Part shown: positions 42,029 through 50,179 of the stretch, piece by piece
How the letters are laid out: each line of letters opens with the position of its first letter
Numbering within the stretch: position 1 is the first letter of the stretch
NCBI RefSeq assembly: GCF_005048155.1
Contig: NZ_SUMB01000002.1
Coordinates: forward strand, 434,001 to 498,000
Direction: 5' to 3'
DNA length: 64,000 nt
Origin: Streptomyces piniterrae
Lineage (GTDB): Bacteria > Actinomycetota > Actinomycetes > Streptomycetales > Streptomycetaceae
Made by a program: the position numbers and the translations under genes
Notes under the pieces: generated by a model
Database searches by the model: none
What the model saw: the letters and a program-made list of their open reading frames with translations, nothing else
Told to the model about the DNA's origin: nothing

Positions 42029-43072
42029 ATGACCACCCCCGTCCTCGTCGCCGGCAACCACTTCATCCGCCCGAGCCTGTTCGCCGACGCCGTCCGCCAG
42101 GCTGCCGGGGACCTGCCCCTCAAGGTCCGCGAGCATCAGTTCCCCTGGCCGCACACGCCCTTCGGCCCGGTCGCCGAGGTCATCGAGGCATCCGGCACCG
42201 AGGACGAGATGATCGAGGCCCTCCAGGGCATCGAGATCTGTGTCACCGAGCACGGTCCGCTCACCGAGCGCATCCTCGCCAACTGCCCCGACCTGAAACT
42301 GTTCTGCACCAGCCGCGGCGGCCCGGTCAACGCCAACCTCGAAGCCGCCACCCGGCACGGCGTCGCCGTCTGCTACGCCCCCGGCCGCAACGCCACCGCC
42401 ACCGCCGAACACACCCTCACCCTGATGCTCGCCGCCGCCCGCGGCGTCGGCGACACCCACACGGACCTCCGCCGCGGTGTCTGGCGCGGCGACTACTACG
42501 ACTACGACAACTGCGGCATCGAGATCGACGGCGCCACCATCGGCCTGATCGGCTACGGCGCCATCGGCAGCCGCGTCGCCAAGGTCCTGCGCGCCATGGG
42601 CGCCGAGGTGCTCGTCCACGACCCCTACGTACGCCCCGAAGCGCTGGCCGGCATCGCCGAGCAGGTCTCCCTGGACGAACTGCTCCGCCGCTCCCGCATC
42701 GTCTCGCTGCACGCCCGCGTGACCGCCGAGACCAAGGGCATGATCGGCCGCGCGCAGATCGCCGCCATGCCCCGCGGCTCCGTCCTCGTCAACTGCGCCC
42801 GCGGGGCCCTCCTGGACTACGACGCGGTCTGCGACGCCCTGGACTCCGGCCAGCTCGCCGGCGCCGGCCTCGACGTCTTCCCGGAGGAACCGCTGCCCGC
42901 CGACTCCCGGCTGCTGACCGCCCCCGGTGTCGTCCTCACGCCGCATATCGCGGGTGGCAGCCAGCAGGTCGCGCACAAGGCCGCTCGGATCGCCGCGGCA
43001 GAGGTCGGCCGCTATCTGCGCGGCGAGGCGCTGGCCCACTGCGCCAACCCGGAAGTTCTCAAAGCGAGTTGA
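42029..43072 (+). CDS. D-2-hydroxyacid dehydrogenase (YoaD-like) closing the polyol operon
   Basis: 347 residues. Rossmann IGLIGYGAIGSRVAKVL near 170, catalytic Arg in NCARGALLDYDAV and His in LTPHIAGGS. The N-terminal half (VAGNHFIRPSLFADAV, KLFCTSRGGPVNANLEAA) is typical of the subgroup that includes Bacillus YoaD. CAGGAG is 11 bases before the ATG, 46 bases after the phosphatase stop. It probably interconverts a 2-hydroxyacid and 2-ketoacid produced from the imported compound; this is a guess from context. Confidence 0.88.
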   Translation: MTTPVLVAGNHFIRPSLFADAVRQAAGDLPLKVREHQFPWPHTPFGPVAEVIEASGTEDEMIEALQGIEICVTEHGPLTERILANCPDLKLFCTSRGGPVNANLEAATRHGVAVCYAPGRNATATAEHTLTLMLAAARGVGDTHTDLRRGVWRGDYYDYDNCGIEIDGATIGLIGYGAIGSRVAKVLRAMGAEVLVHDPYVRPEALAGIAEQVSLDELLRRSRIVSLHARVTAETKGMIGRAQIAAMPRGSVLVNCARGALLDYDAVCDALDSGQLAGAGLDVFPEEPLPADSRLLTAPGVVLTPHIAGGSQQVAHKAARIAAAEVGRYLRGEALAHCANPEVLKAS

Positions 43073-43092
43073 CGCGCGGGGCGGCGGCCCGT

Positions 43093-43974
43093 TCAGCACC
43101 CCGGAGTGGCCTCGGCCGGCAGCGGCACACGCCAGATCCGGTTGTCGTTCTCCGAGCCCGCGAGCAGCGAGGTGCAGTCGGCGTAGGTGACGGCCTCGCC
43201 CTGCGGCTGGGAGGGCAGGGCGACCTCGGCGAGCTCGGTGCCGGCCGAGTCGAAGACATAGCCGGTGTTCGGCCCGAACGGACCGCCGCTGCGCAGGACG
43301 TATGACCTGCCGCTGGGGGAGTACGCCCCGTCGGTGGCCCACACAGGACCCTTGCCCACCGGGGTGAGAGTGTTGACCTGTCCGGGCTGCGGGGGCAGCG
43401 GCGCCCGGTAGAGCCTGCCCCGCGAACCGAGCACCTTGCTCGCCACATACAACCGACCGGACGCCGGGTCGACGAGCAGCGACTCGGCGTCATGCCTCCC
43501 GTCGGAATAGGCGAAACGGAAGGTGGCAGGGGACACCGTCGCGTCCGCCAGCCGGTCGGGCTCGGCAAAGCGGTGGACGGAGATCTCGGTACGGCTGGAG
43601 AGGTTGTCGCCGATGTCGCCCACATGAACCGAAGGCCGCCCGTTCTCGTCGGGCCCGACGGCGATGCCCTCCCAGTCGGTATTGGTCACTCCGCTCAGCG
43701 TGAAAGTGGCCTTGAGCCGACCGGTCGCGCCCGAACAGTCGATGGCCAGAACCTGATGGGGGTTGCCACTGTCGTTGTGCGCGTAGAACACGCCCGGGTG
43801 CCTGGCGCTCATCGCGATACCGCTGAGTTCGGCGAGCCCCGCGGGGAGCGTGCACTGGGGCTCGGGCGCGACGGATCGAGGCGCCGCCACGGCGGACGGC
43901 GCGGACAGGGGACCCATACTGAGCGGGATGACGAGCGTGACGGTCGCCATCAGCATGGCAGGAAGTCTCGACAT
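43093..43974 (-). CDS. Secreted propeller-like protein of unknown function
   Basis: 293 residues from the ATG at 43974, with TGAGG six bases upstream. A Sec signal (MSRLPAMLMATVTLVIPLSMGPLSAPSAVAA) precedes a domain with repeated strand-turn elements: LAELSGIAMSARHPGVFYAHNDSGN, TNTDWEGIAVGPDENG, DAESLLVDPASGRLYVASK and GEAVTYADCTSLLAGSENDN. Such repeats suggest a beta-propeller of the esterase-like or phytase-like kind. No catalytic motif is clear. It is convergent with the dehydrogenase, 20 bases apart, and is not part of that operon. Confidence 0.7.
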   Translation of the reverse strand: MSRLPAMLMATVTLVIPLSMGPLSAPSAVAAPRSVAPEPQCTLPAGLAELSGIAMSARHPGVFYAHNDSGNPHQVLAIDCSGATGRLKATFTLSGVTNTDWEGIAVGPDENGRPSVHVGDIGDNLSSRTEISVHRFAEPDRLADATVSPATFRFAYSDGRHDAESLLVDPASGRLYVASKVLGSRGRLYRAPLPPQPGQVNTLTPVGKGPVWATDGAYSPSGRSYVLRSGGPFGPNTGYVFDSAGTELAEVALPSQPQGEAVTYADCTSLLAGSENDNRIWRVPLPAEATPGC

Positions 43975-44088
43975 GGCCTCAATGTGACGCCGACCGCGCC
44001 AGGCGCCAATCCGCAACACGCCACCCGTCGGGCATGCCGGCGATAACCGGCCGGCATGGGAGTGGCCAGGACGCCGCCCTGAGAGGGT

Positions 44089-44868
44089 TCAGTGAACGGA
44101 GAACCCGCCGTCGACGAAGATCGCCTGCCCGGTGACATAGCCCGAGGCGCGGCCGGCCAGGAACACCGCCGCTCCGGCGAAGTCCTCGGCCAGGCCGTTG
44201 CGCCCGACCATCGTGCGCGCGGCCAGCGCCGCCACCTTCTCCGGGTCGGACGACAACCGCGCATTGAGCGGGGTCATGACGAACCCGGGCACCAGCGTGT
44301 TGCAGGTGACGCCATGTGGCGACCACGCCTCGGCCTGAGAGCGGGCCAGCGACTCCAGGGCTCCCTTGGAAACCCCGTAGGCGCCGCTCTGGACGAACGC
44401 CCGGTGTGCCTGCTGGGAGGTGATGTGGATGATCCGCCCGAAGCCCCGCTCGGCCATGCCGGGCCCGAACCGCCGGCCCAACAGGTAGGGCGCTTCCAGG
44501 TTCACCGCCATCGTGGTGTCCCACACGTCCTCGCTCAGCTCGCCCATCGGCGGCCGCAGGTTGATGCCGGCGCTGTTGACGAGAATGTCGGGCTCGCCGA
44601 ACACCTCGGCCGCCTGCTCCGCCGCCGCGCGGACCCCGTCGCGGGTGCTCAGGTCGGCGCTCACCCAGGCCGCCCGGCAGCCGTCCGCCGCCAACTCGTC
44701 GACCGTGGCGGCCAGTTCCGACTCCTTGCGCGCCATGATCACCACGCTCGCCCCCGCCCGCGCGAGAGCCCCGGCGATGGCTCGGCCGATGCCGGAACTG
44801 CCGCCCGTCACCACGGCGACCCGGCCGTCCAGCGAGAAGAGTTCGGAGAGGTAGCCATGCGAGGTCAT
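44089..44868 (-). CDS. SDR-family dehydrogenase, gluconate 5-dehydrogenase-like
   Basis: 259 residues. Classical SDR: VTGGSSGIGRAIAGALARAG (cofactor loop), LVNSAGINLRPPMGEL, catalytic Ser in ITSQQAH and Y-x3-K in AYGVSKGAL, VPGFVMTPLN. FSLDGRVAVVTGGSSGIG near the start is typical of gluconate 5-dehydrogenase/2-deoxygluconate dehydrogenase-type SDRs. It is 1 kb from the polyol operon on the other strand and could supply the missing polyol dehydrogenase, but this is only suggested by distance. Confidence 0.88.
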   Translation of the reverse strand: MTSHGYLSELFSLDGRVAVVTGGSSGIGRAIAGALARAGASVVIMARKESELAATVDELAADGCRAAWVSADLSTRDGVRAAAEQAAEVFGEPDILVNSAGINLRPPMGELSEDVWDTTMAVNLEAPYLLGRRFGPGMAERGFGRIIHITSQQAHRAFVQSGAYGVSKGALESLARSQAEAWSPHGVTCNTLVPGFVMTPLNARLSSDPEKVAALAARTMVGRNGLAEDFAGAAVFLAGRASGYVTGQAIFVDGGFSVH

Positions 44869-45006
44869 GTCCGCACCCTAGACGGCGCGTCCACGGCGAC
44901 AGCGCCCGGGGCGGGACCCTCCGGGTGGGGAAACACGCCCCCCCTCGAACTACGCGCCGGGCGAAAGACCCCACCGCTCGGCTGTGTTCACCCCACAGTG
45001 GTGACC

Positions 45007-45768
45007 ATGCTGAACCGAGTAGCGGTCCTGTCCGACATTCATGGAGTCCTGCCGGCCCTGGAGGCAGCGCTCGCCGAACCGGACGTCCACACCGCGGACC
45101 GCATCGTGCTCACCGGCGACATCACCGCCGGCCCGCAGCCGACCCAGGTTCTCGACCTGCTGACGAGTCTCGGCGACCGCGTCGCCTGGATCAGCGGCAA
45201 CGCCGACCGCGAACTCCTCGAATACCGCCTGGGGCAACGCGACACGATCCCCGATCCCATCGCCCCCTGGGCGGCCGAACAGCTCCGCGCCGACCATCTC
45301 GACCTGCTCGGCTCGCTGCCACGATCACTTTCGCTGTCCGTGCGTGGCCTGGGGAAAGTGCTGTTCTGCCATGCCACGCCCCGTGACGACGAGGAGGTCG
45401 TCCTGGTGGACTCCCGACTCGACCGCTGGAAGGAGGTCTTCGACGGACTCGACGCCGACATCCGCACCGTGGTCTGCGGCCACACCCACATGCCGTTCGT
45501 CCGCCTCGCCCACGGTCGACTCGTCGTCAACCCCGGCAGCATCGGCATGCCCTACGGAAGAACCGGAGCCCACTGGGCTCTCCTGGGGCCAGGCGTCGAA
45601 CTGCGCACCACGGACTTCGACATCGCGGCGGCCGTCACCCGGGTCGGCCAGGACTCGTCCTACCCTGAAATCGCCGAGTGGGCCGACTACTTCCTGCACG
45701 CCCGCGCGACCGACGCGGAAGCCCTCGAAGCCTTCGGCCCACGGGACGGACGCGACCACACACCGTGA
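45007..45768 (+). CDS. Metallophosphoesterase (YfcE/MJ0936 type)
   Basis: 253 residues from ATG 45007; GTG at 44998 or 45001 in the same frame is also possible, and no clear ribosome site precedes any of them. Two-metal phosphoesterase motifs: LSDIHG, LTGDIT, SGNADREL, CHATPR and VCGHTHMPFVRLAHGRLVVNPGSIGMPYG. It hydrolyses a phosphodiester or phosphomonoester; the substrate cannot be inferred. A VOC-family gene starts 25 bases after its stop, probably co-transcribed. Confidence 0.88.
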   Translation: MLNRVAVLSDIHGVLPALEAALAEPDVHTADRIVLTGDITAGPQPTQVLDLLTSLGDRVAWISGNADRELLEYRLGQRDTIPDPIAPWAAEQLRADHLDLLGSLPRSLSLSVRGLGKVLFCHATPRDDEEVVLVDSRLDRWKEVFDGLDADIRTVVCGHTHMPFVRLAHGRLVVNPGSIGMPYGRTGAHWALLGPGVELRTTDFDIAAAVTRVGQDSSYPEIAEWADYFLHARATDAEALEAFGPRDGRDHTP

Positions 45769-45793
45769 CTGCCACGACCGGCCCGGAGGTGCC

Positions 45794-46162
45794 ATGACCC
45801 TGCGGATGAAGTTGACCGCGATAACACTCGACTGCCCTGATCCGCTGGCTCTGGCGGCGTTCTATCAGCAGGTCACCGGCCTTGAACCGCACCCGAAATC
45901 AGACTCCGAATTCGCCGGCCTCAGCCGTGCCGACGGTCTCCTCATCGGCTTTCAACGGGTCGACGACTACCGGGCTCCGCGCTGGCCCGACCCGACCCTT
46001 CCCCAGCAGTTCCACCTCGACTTCGCGGTCGAGGACCTGGACGAGGCCGAGGCCCGGCTGCTGGAACTGGGCGCGGGCAAGCCGGAACACCAGCCGGGGA
46101 AGGACAGGTGGCGCGTCTTCACCGACCCGGCCGGGCACCCCTTCTGCCTGGTCAGAGGCTGA
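45794..46162 (+). CDS. VOC-family (glyoxalase/bleomycin-resistance fold) protein
   Basis: 122 residues, a single VOC domain in two beta-alpha-beta modules: LTAITLDCPDPLALAAFYQQVTGLE and QFHLDFAVEDLDEAEARLLELGA, ending VFTDPAGHPFCLVRG. Metal-ligand positions are not all evident. GGAGG precedes the ATG by five bases. Many actinobacteria carry such genes with unknown roles. Confidence 0.83.
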   Translation: MTLRMKLTAITLDCPDPLALAAFYQQVTGLEPHPKSDSEFAGLSRADGLLIGFQRVDDYRAPRWPDPTLPQQFHLDFAVEDLDEAEARLLELGAGKPEHQPGKDRWRVFTDPAGHPFCLVRG

Positions 46163-46214
46163 GAAGAGGCCGCGACGAGGTCACCCGGCGCCCCCTTGCC
46201 CGACTGCCTGCCGC

Positions 46215-46961
46215 TCACGCGGGCACGGCACCGACCAGGCCGCCGTCGATGACGAGGTCCTGGCCGTTGATGTAGGACGCGTCGGAGGAGGCGAGGAATG
46301 CCACGGCCGCCGCGACCTCTTCCGGGCGTCCGAAGCGGCCCGCGACGATCTGGCCGGTCAGCGCCTCCTCCTCCGCCGTGCTCAGCGCGGCGGCGGGGTA
46401 CATCGGGGTGTCGATGTAGCCGGGGCTGACGGAGTTGACGCGGATACCGCGCGGTCCGAGCGCGGCGGCGAGCGTCCGGGCCAGGTTGTGCGCGGCGGCT
46501 TTGGCCGCCGAGTACAGGGTCAGCACGCTGTTTCCCCGGTGCAGGGTCCAGGACGCGTTGATGACCACCGAGCCCCCGGCCACCAGCAGCGGCAGCGCCT
46601 TTTGGACGGTGAAGAACACCCCTTTGAAATTGACGTCGACGCCGTGGTCGAAGTCCGGCTCGGTGATGTCCTCGAACGGCAGGAACGTGCCGATGCCCGC
46701 GTTCGCGAAGAGGCTGTCGAGATGGCCGTGACGCTTCCGTACCGTCTCCATCAGCGCGTCCACCGCGCCGAGGTCGGCGGCGTCGGCCACCACCCCCGAG
46801 GCGTCGGGGCCGAGCGCACGGGTGGCGGCGTCCACCCGGGCGTGGGTCCGGCCGGTGACGATGACCTGGGCGCCTTCGCTGATGAGGCGGTGCGCGGTCG
46901 CCAGGCCCATGCCGCTGGTGCCGCCGGTGATGAGGACGGTCTTCCCGGTGAAGCGGTTCAT
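46215..46961 (-). CDS. SDR-family oxidoreductase (third gene of LysR-linked operon)
   Basis: 248 residues. Classical SDR: VLITGGTSGMGLATAHRL, LFANAGIGTFLPFEDI, catalytic NASWTLH Ser and LYSAAKAA with Y-x3-K, VSPGYIDTP. Reduces or oxidises a carbonyl/alcohol with NAD(P). Its ATG overlaps the upstream alpha/beta-hydrolase stop (ATGA), so it is translationally coupled to that gene. Confidence 0.9.
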   Translation of the reverse strand: MNRFTGKTVLITGGTSGMGLATAHRLISEGAQVIVTGRTHARVDAATRALGPDASGVVADAADLGAVDALMETVRKRHGHLDSLFANAGIGTFLPFEDITEPDFDHGVDVNFKGVFFTVQKALPLLVAGGSVVINASWTLHRGNSVLTLYSAAKAAAHNLARTLAAALGPRGIRVNSVSPGYIDTPMYPAAALSTAEEEALTGQIVAGRFGRPEEVAAAVAFLASSDASYINGQDLVIDGGLVGAVPA

Positions 46962-47950
46962 GCCGGTGCTCCGATCAGGGTGTGCGTGAGGTGGTCGGCG
47001 AGGCGGGGGAGCCAGTCGGGCCGCGCGTTGCCGAGCAGGTGATCGCCGTGGGGGACGGACAGATATGTGCCGTGCGGTGCCAGACGGGCCAGCGGCTCGC
47101 CGTTCGTCACGCCGGGGATGACGTCCTGGCCTCCGTCGACGACCAGCAGCGGGGCCGCGATGCGCGGGGCCAGGGCGGCAAGGTCCACCTGCCCGGCGAA
47201 CTCGCGGGCGGCGTCGGCCCCTCCGGTGCGTCGCGCCATGATGTCCCGTACGGGCGCGGGCAGTTCGTCCCAGTCGAGGCGGAAGGGACCGCTGACGGTG
47301 GCGACCGCCGCCACGCGCGACTCCAGTGCCGCGGTCCTGGCCGCGAAATAGCCGCCCAGACTGAGGCCGACGAGCCCGATGCGTGTGACGCCGAGCGCGT
47401 CGATGACCCGGCCCACCACCCGCTCGTACTCCGCCCTGAGGGACGTCGTCGCCGCCAGCACACCCTGCCCCGGGCCGTCCATCGCGAACACCGCCAGCCC
47501 TCTGGCCAGCAGCGCGGACACCAGATCGAGAAACTCCTCCTTCGCCGAGTCCAGGCCGGGGACGACGACCACGGTGCCCGGCGCATCGGCGGGGCCGCGC
47601 AGCCAGCCGGTGAATCCCGCACCGCTCACCCGCCGCGCACCGGGCTCCAACACCGCGAGCGCCCGGCTCAGGGCGTGGTCCGCCGCGACGGCGGCACGGC
47701 CTGCCTCCTCGTACGGCGCCAGCGTGGCGAGATGGAACCACCGGGCCGCCATCAGCAGATGCTCACCGGCCGAGACGGACGATCCCGCGTCCGCCGCGCG
47801 CTCCAGGTAGGCCTGTCCGGTGCGCAGGAAGCGGGGTCCCCAGTCGGCGACGGAGGTGAGGCCGTCGGTGACCCGCCGGTACTCATGGGGGTCGACTCCC
47901 GCACCGGTGGCGCGCGTCCACTGCGCCGCGGCGAACTCGGGGGCGCTCAT
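46958..47950 (-). CDS. Alpha/beta-hydrolase (FrsA/DHPON-hydrolase-like)
   Basis: 330 residues. An N-terminal helical cap of about 110 residues, then the core: TVVVVPGLDSAKEEF (oxyanion region), GLAVFAMDGPGQG, nucleophile Ser197 in VGLSLGGYFAA, the acid in LLVVDGGQDVIPG and the His in VPHGDHLLGN. The cap-plus-core layout resembles 2,6-dihydropseudooxynicotine hydrolase and FrsA-type esterases that cut C-C or ester bonds. Overlaps at both ends by ATGA with the MDR and SDR genes. Confidence 0.85.
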   Translation of the reverse strand: MSAPEFAAAQWTRATGAGVDPHEYRRVTDGLTSVADWGPRFLRTGQAYLERAADAGSSVSAGEHLLMAARWFHLATLAPYEEAGRAAVAADHALSRALAVLEPGARRVSGAGFTGWLRGPADAPGTVVVVPGLDSAKEEFLDLVSALLARGLAVFAMDGPGQGVLAATTSLRAEYERVVGRVIDALGVTRIGLVGLSLGGYFAARTAALESRVAAVATVSGPFRLDWDELPAPVRDIMARRTGGADAAREFAGQVDLAALAPRIAAPLLVVDGGQDVIPGVTNGEPLARLAPHGTYLSVPHGDHLLGNARPDWLPRLADHLTHTLIGAPA

Positions 47951-48867
47951 CGTCCCTCTCCCGTCAGTAGTACGGCCTTACCGCGTATCCGGCGCTCCCG
48001 CAGATCGACCAGTGTGTCGGCGGCCTCGGTCCAGTCGGCGGTCCGGCCGATCTCCGGATGCAACCGGCCTTGCTCCACGAGGCGCACCAGTGCCGCGAGA
48101 TCGGAGCCGTAGGGGGCGCCGGCGTAGTGGAAGTGCTGGATCGTGACGCGCTCGGGCCCACCCAGCAGCTGGAAGAAGTCGAGGGTCACCGGGGTGCGGC
48201 TCGCCTGGCCGAACCACACCAGCGTGCCCCCCGGACGCACCTTCGAGAGGGCGACCGGCAGAGCCGGCCCGCCCGTGGACTCCAGCACGACGTCGAACGG
48301 CCCCTGAGCCGCCGCGACGTCGTACACCACCTCCGCGCCCAGCGCGGCGAGCCGCTCGCCGCGCACCGGCGTGGCCGTCACCGCGGTCAGCTCGGCTCCG
48401 GCCCCGACGGCCAGCTCGGTGACGAAGTGGCCGACGCCGCCCGAGGCACCGGTCAGCAGCACCCGTCGCCCTGCCGGGGAACCGGCCGTACGCAGCAGTC
48501 GGAGGGCGGTGATCCCGGCCAGCGGCAGGGCCGCCGCCCGTACGCTGTCGATGCTGTCCGGGAGCACCGCGAGCGAATGCGTGGGCACGGTGGCGTACTC
48601 GGCCCAGCCGCCCTGCGCCGGATGCCCGACCACACGGGTGCCGATGCCGGGGCCCGAACCGTCGGCCGCGGCCTGCACGACGAGACCCGCGATGTCCTTG
48701 CCGGGCAGCAGCCCCGGCCGGGGATGTTCAAGGAGGAAAGTCTCGCCCCGGTTCGGCGCGAACGCCTCGACCTTGATCAGTGCCTCACCGGGCTCCGGGA
48801 CGGGCTGGGGGACCTCGGCGAAGGCGACGGGACGCGCCGCTTCCCCCGTGGGAATCAGTCTTTGCAT
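47947..48867 (-). CDS. Zinc-independent MDR alcohol dehydrogenase / quinone reductase
   Basis: 306 residues from the ATG at 48867 (a GTG at 48873 is also possible; neither has a strong ribosome site). MDR fold: AFAPNRGETFLLEH, PGKDIAGLVVQAAADG, the cofactor loop LTGASGGVGHFVTELAVGAGAELTAV near 150. No zinc ligands. First gene of a three-gene operon with an alpha/beta-hydrolase and SDR, divergent from a LysR gene, so it is probably switched on with them by that regulator in response to a small organic compound. Confidence 0.86.
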   Translation of the reverse strand: MQRLIPTGEAARPVAFAEVPQPVPEPGEALIKVEAFAPNRGETFLLEHPRPGLLPGKDIAGLVVQAAADGSGPGIGTRVVGHPAQGGWAEYATVPTHSLAVLPDSIDSVRAAALPLAGITALRLLRTAGSPAGRRVLLTGASGGVGHFVTELAVGAGAELTAVTATPVRGERLAALGAEVVYDVAAAQGPFDVVLESTGGPALPVALSKVRPGGTLVWFGQASRTPVTLDFFQLLGGPERVTIQHFHYAGAPYGSDLAALVRLVEQGRLHPEIGRTADWTEAADTLVDLRERRIRGKAVLLTGEGR

Positions 48868-48923
48868 GAGCACGATGCAACCCCCGCGGCCGCCCCGCGA
48901 TCCAACAACGAACCAGCACAGCC

Positions 48924-48940
48924 GACAACTTTTGGTTGTC
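48924..48940. promoter_or_regulatory. Perfect LysR-type dyad between LysR gene and MDR operon
   Basis: GACAAC-TTTTG-GTTGTC is an exact 6-bp inverted repeat with a 5-base spacer, 16 bases upstream of the LysR start. A further half-site-like CAACAACGAACC lies just upstream near 48903. This is where LysR autoregulatory sites usually lie. Confidence 0.65.
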
Positions 48941-48956
48941 ACCTATGGTGGGAGGC

Positions 48957-49904
48957 ATGGATCTCGACGTGGCGCAGGTACGTGCCTTCATCCGCGCCGC
49001 CGAGGAACTGCACTTCGGGCGGGCGGCCGGGACCCTTGCCATCTCCCAGCAGGCGCTGTCCAAGAGGATCGCGCGGCTGGAATCCCTGCTCGGGACCGAG
49101 CTGTTCCGGCGCGGCGGCAACGGGGTACGCCTCACCGAGGCCGGCCGGCGTTTCCTCCAACCGGCCCGGCACACCGTGGCCGCCGCCGACGCCGCGGTCG
49201 CGGCCGCGGTCGGCAAGGACCGTCCGCTGCGCGTGGACGTCTGGGGACACCTCTACGCGCCGATGCGGACACTGGCCCAAGTGGCCGGGCGGGCCGGGGA
49301 GTTGGCGTTGGGCCACGGTCGCGATCTGCCGTCGGTCACGGCGGCACTGCTGCGCGGCGACATCGACGCGGCCTTCGGCCGGGTCCACCCACCGCTGCAC
49401 ACAGGACTGACACACCGCCTCGTCCGCCTCGAACCGGTCGACGCCGTACTGAGCACGGACCACCCGCTCGCGGCCGAACCGGCGCTGCGCCCCGACCAGT
49501 TGCGCGACGGCGTGCTCTGGGCACCCGGGTCGCTGGACCGACTCGACTTCCTCCACCAGTTCACCGACCGATTCGACATCCGGAACCGCGCCGCGAGCGT
49601 CAACCTGGGCCTCACCCACTTCCTCGCCGAGGTGGCGGCAGACCCGAACCGCTTCTCGCTGCTGCCCGCCGACGTGCCCCTGCCGGAGACCCCCGGGCTG
49701 CGCTCCGTCCCGCTGGTCAACCCCACACCGCTGTACGCATGGTCGCTGCTGTGGCGCACCGGCAACGGCCACCCGGGCCTGACCGGCCTCACCACCGCCT
49801 GCGCGGAAGAAGCAGGACGAAGCCGATGGCTGGAGTACGACCCGGCTCGCGACTGGCTGCCCGAACCACCCGAGAACCATCCCCGGCACGGGGGCGAGCA
49901 GTAA
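48957..49904 (+). CDS. LysR-family transcriptional regulator
   Basis: 315 residues. N-terminal HTH: MDLDVAQVRAFIRAAEELHFGRAAGTLAISQQALSKRIARLE, a standard LysR start, then a periplasmic-binding-protein-like sensor domain from about 85. The ATG at 48957 is favoured by homology, although GGAGG lies only one or two bases before it; an ATG at 48945 in the same frame would lack any ribosome site. It is divergent from the MDR-hydrolase-SDR operon across a perfect dyad, so it is the likely regulator of that operon. Confidence 0.9.
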   Translation: MDLDVAQVRAFIRAAEELHFGRAAGTLAISQQALSKRIARLESLLGTELFRRGGNGVRLTEAGRRFLQPARHTVAAADAAVAAAVGKDRPLRVDVWGHLYAPMRTLAQVAGRAGELALGHGRDLPSVTAALLRGDIDAAFGRVHPPLHTGLTHRLVRLEPVDAVLSTDHPLAAEPALRPDQLRDGVLWAPGSLDRLDFLHQFTDRFDIRNRAASVNLGLTHFLAEVAADPNRFSLLPADVPLPETPGLRSVPLVNPTPLYAWSLLWRTGNGHPGLTGLTTACAEEAGRSRWLEYDPARDWLPEPPENHPRHGGEQ

Positions 49905-50179
49905 GCGAGCAGTAGTGGTGTGGTCGCGGGGGGGGGAGTAGCCACAGCCACGGGACCGGGGCGAACGGGTTCGTGGCCATGGCCATCGCCGACGTCGCAT
50001 GGGCGCGGCGAATGGCGAGGCCGGCACAGTAGTGCGATCATCGAATCAGCTCTGCGGGCCGGTGGGCACCGGCATGCGGAGTGAGAGGCCGCGAGGCCGG
50101 GACCGGGGGCCCGGACTGACGACATCGATAGCGACATCGATCATGCGCGGCTGGATCTTTCTCCCCGGAGGGGGACAGC

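Noticed and set aside
49928..49936. G9 homopolymer as a possible phase-variation switch
   Set aside because: It is in a non-coding interval with no promoter elements placed around it; in a genome of this GC content a G9 run is weak evidence.
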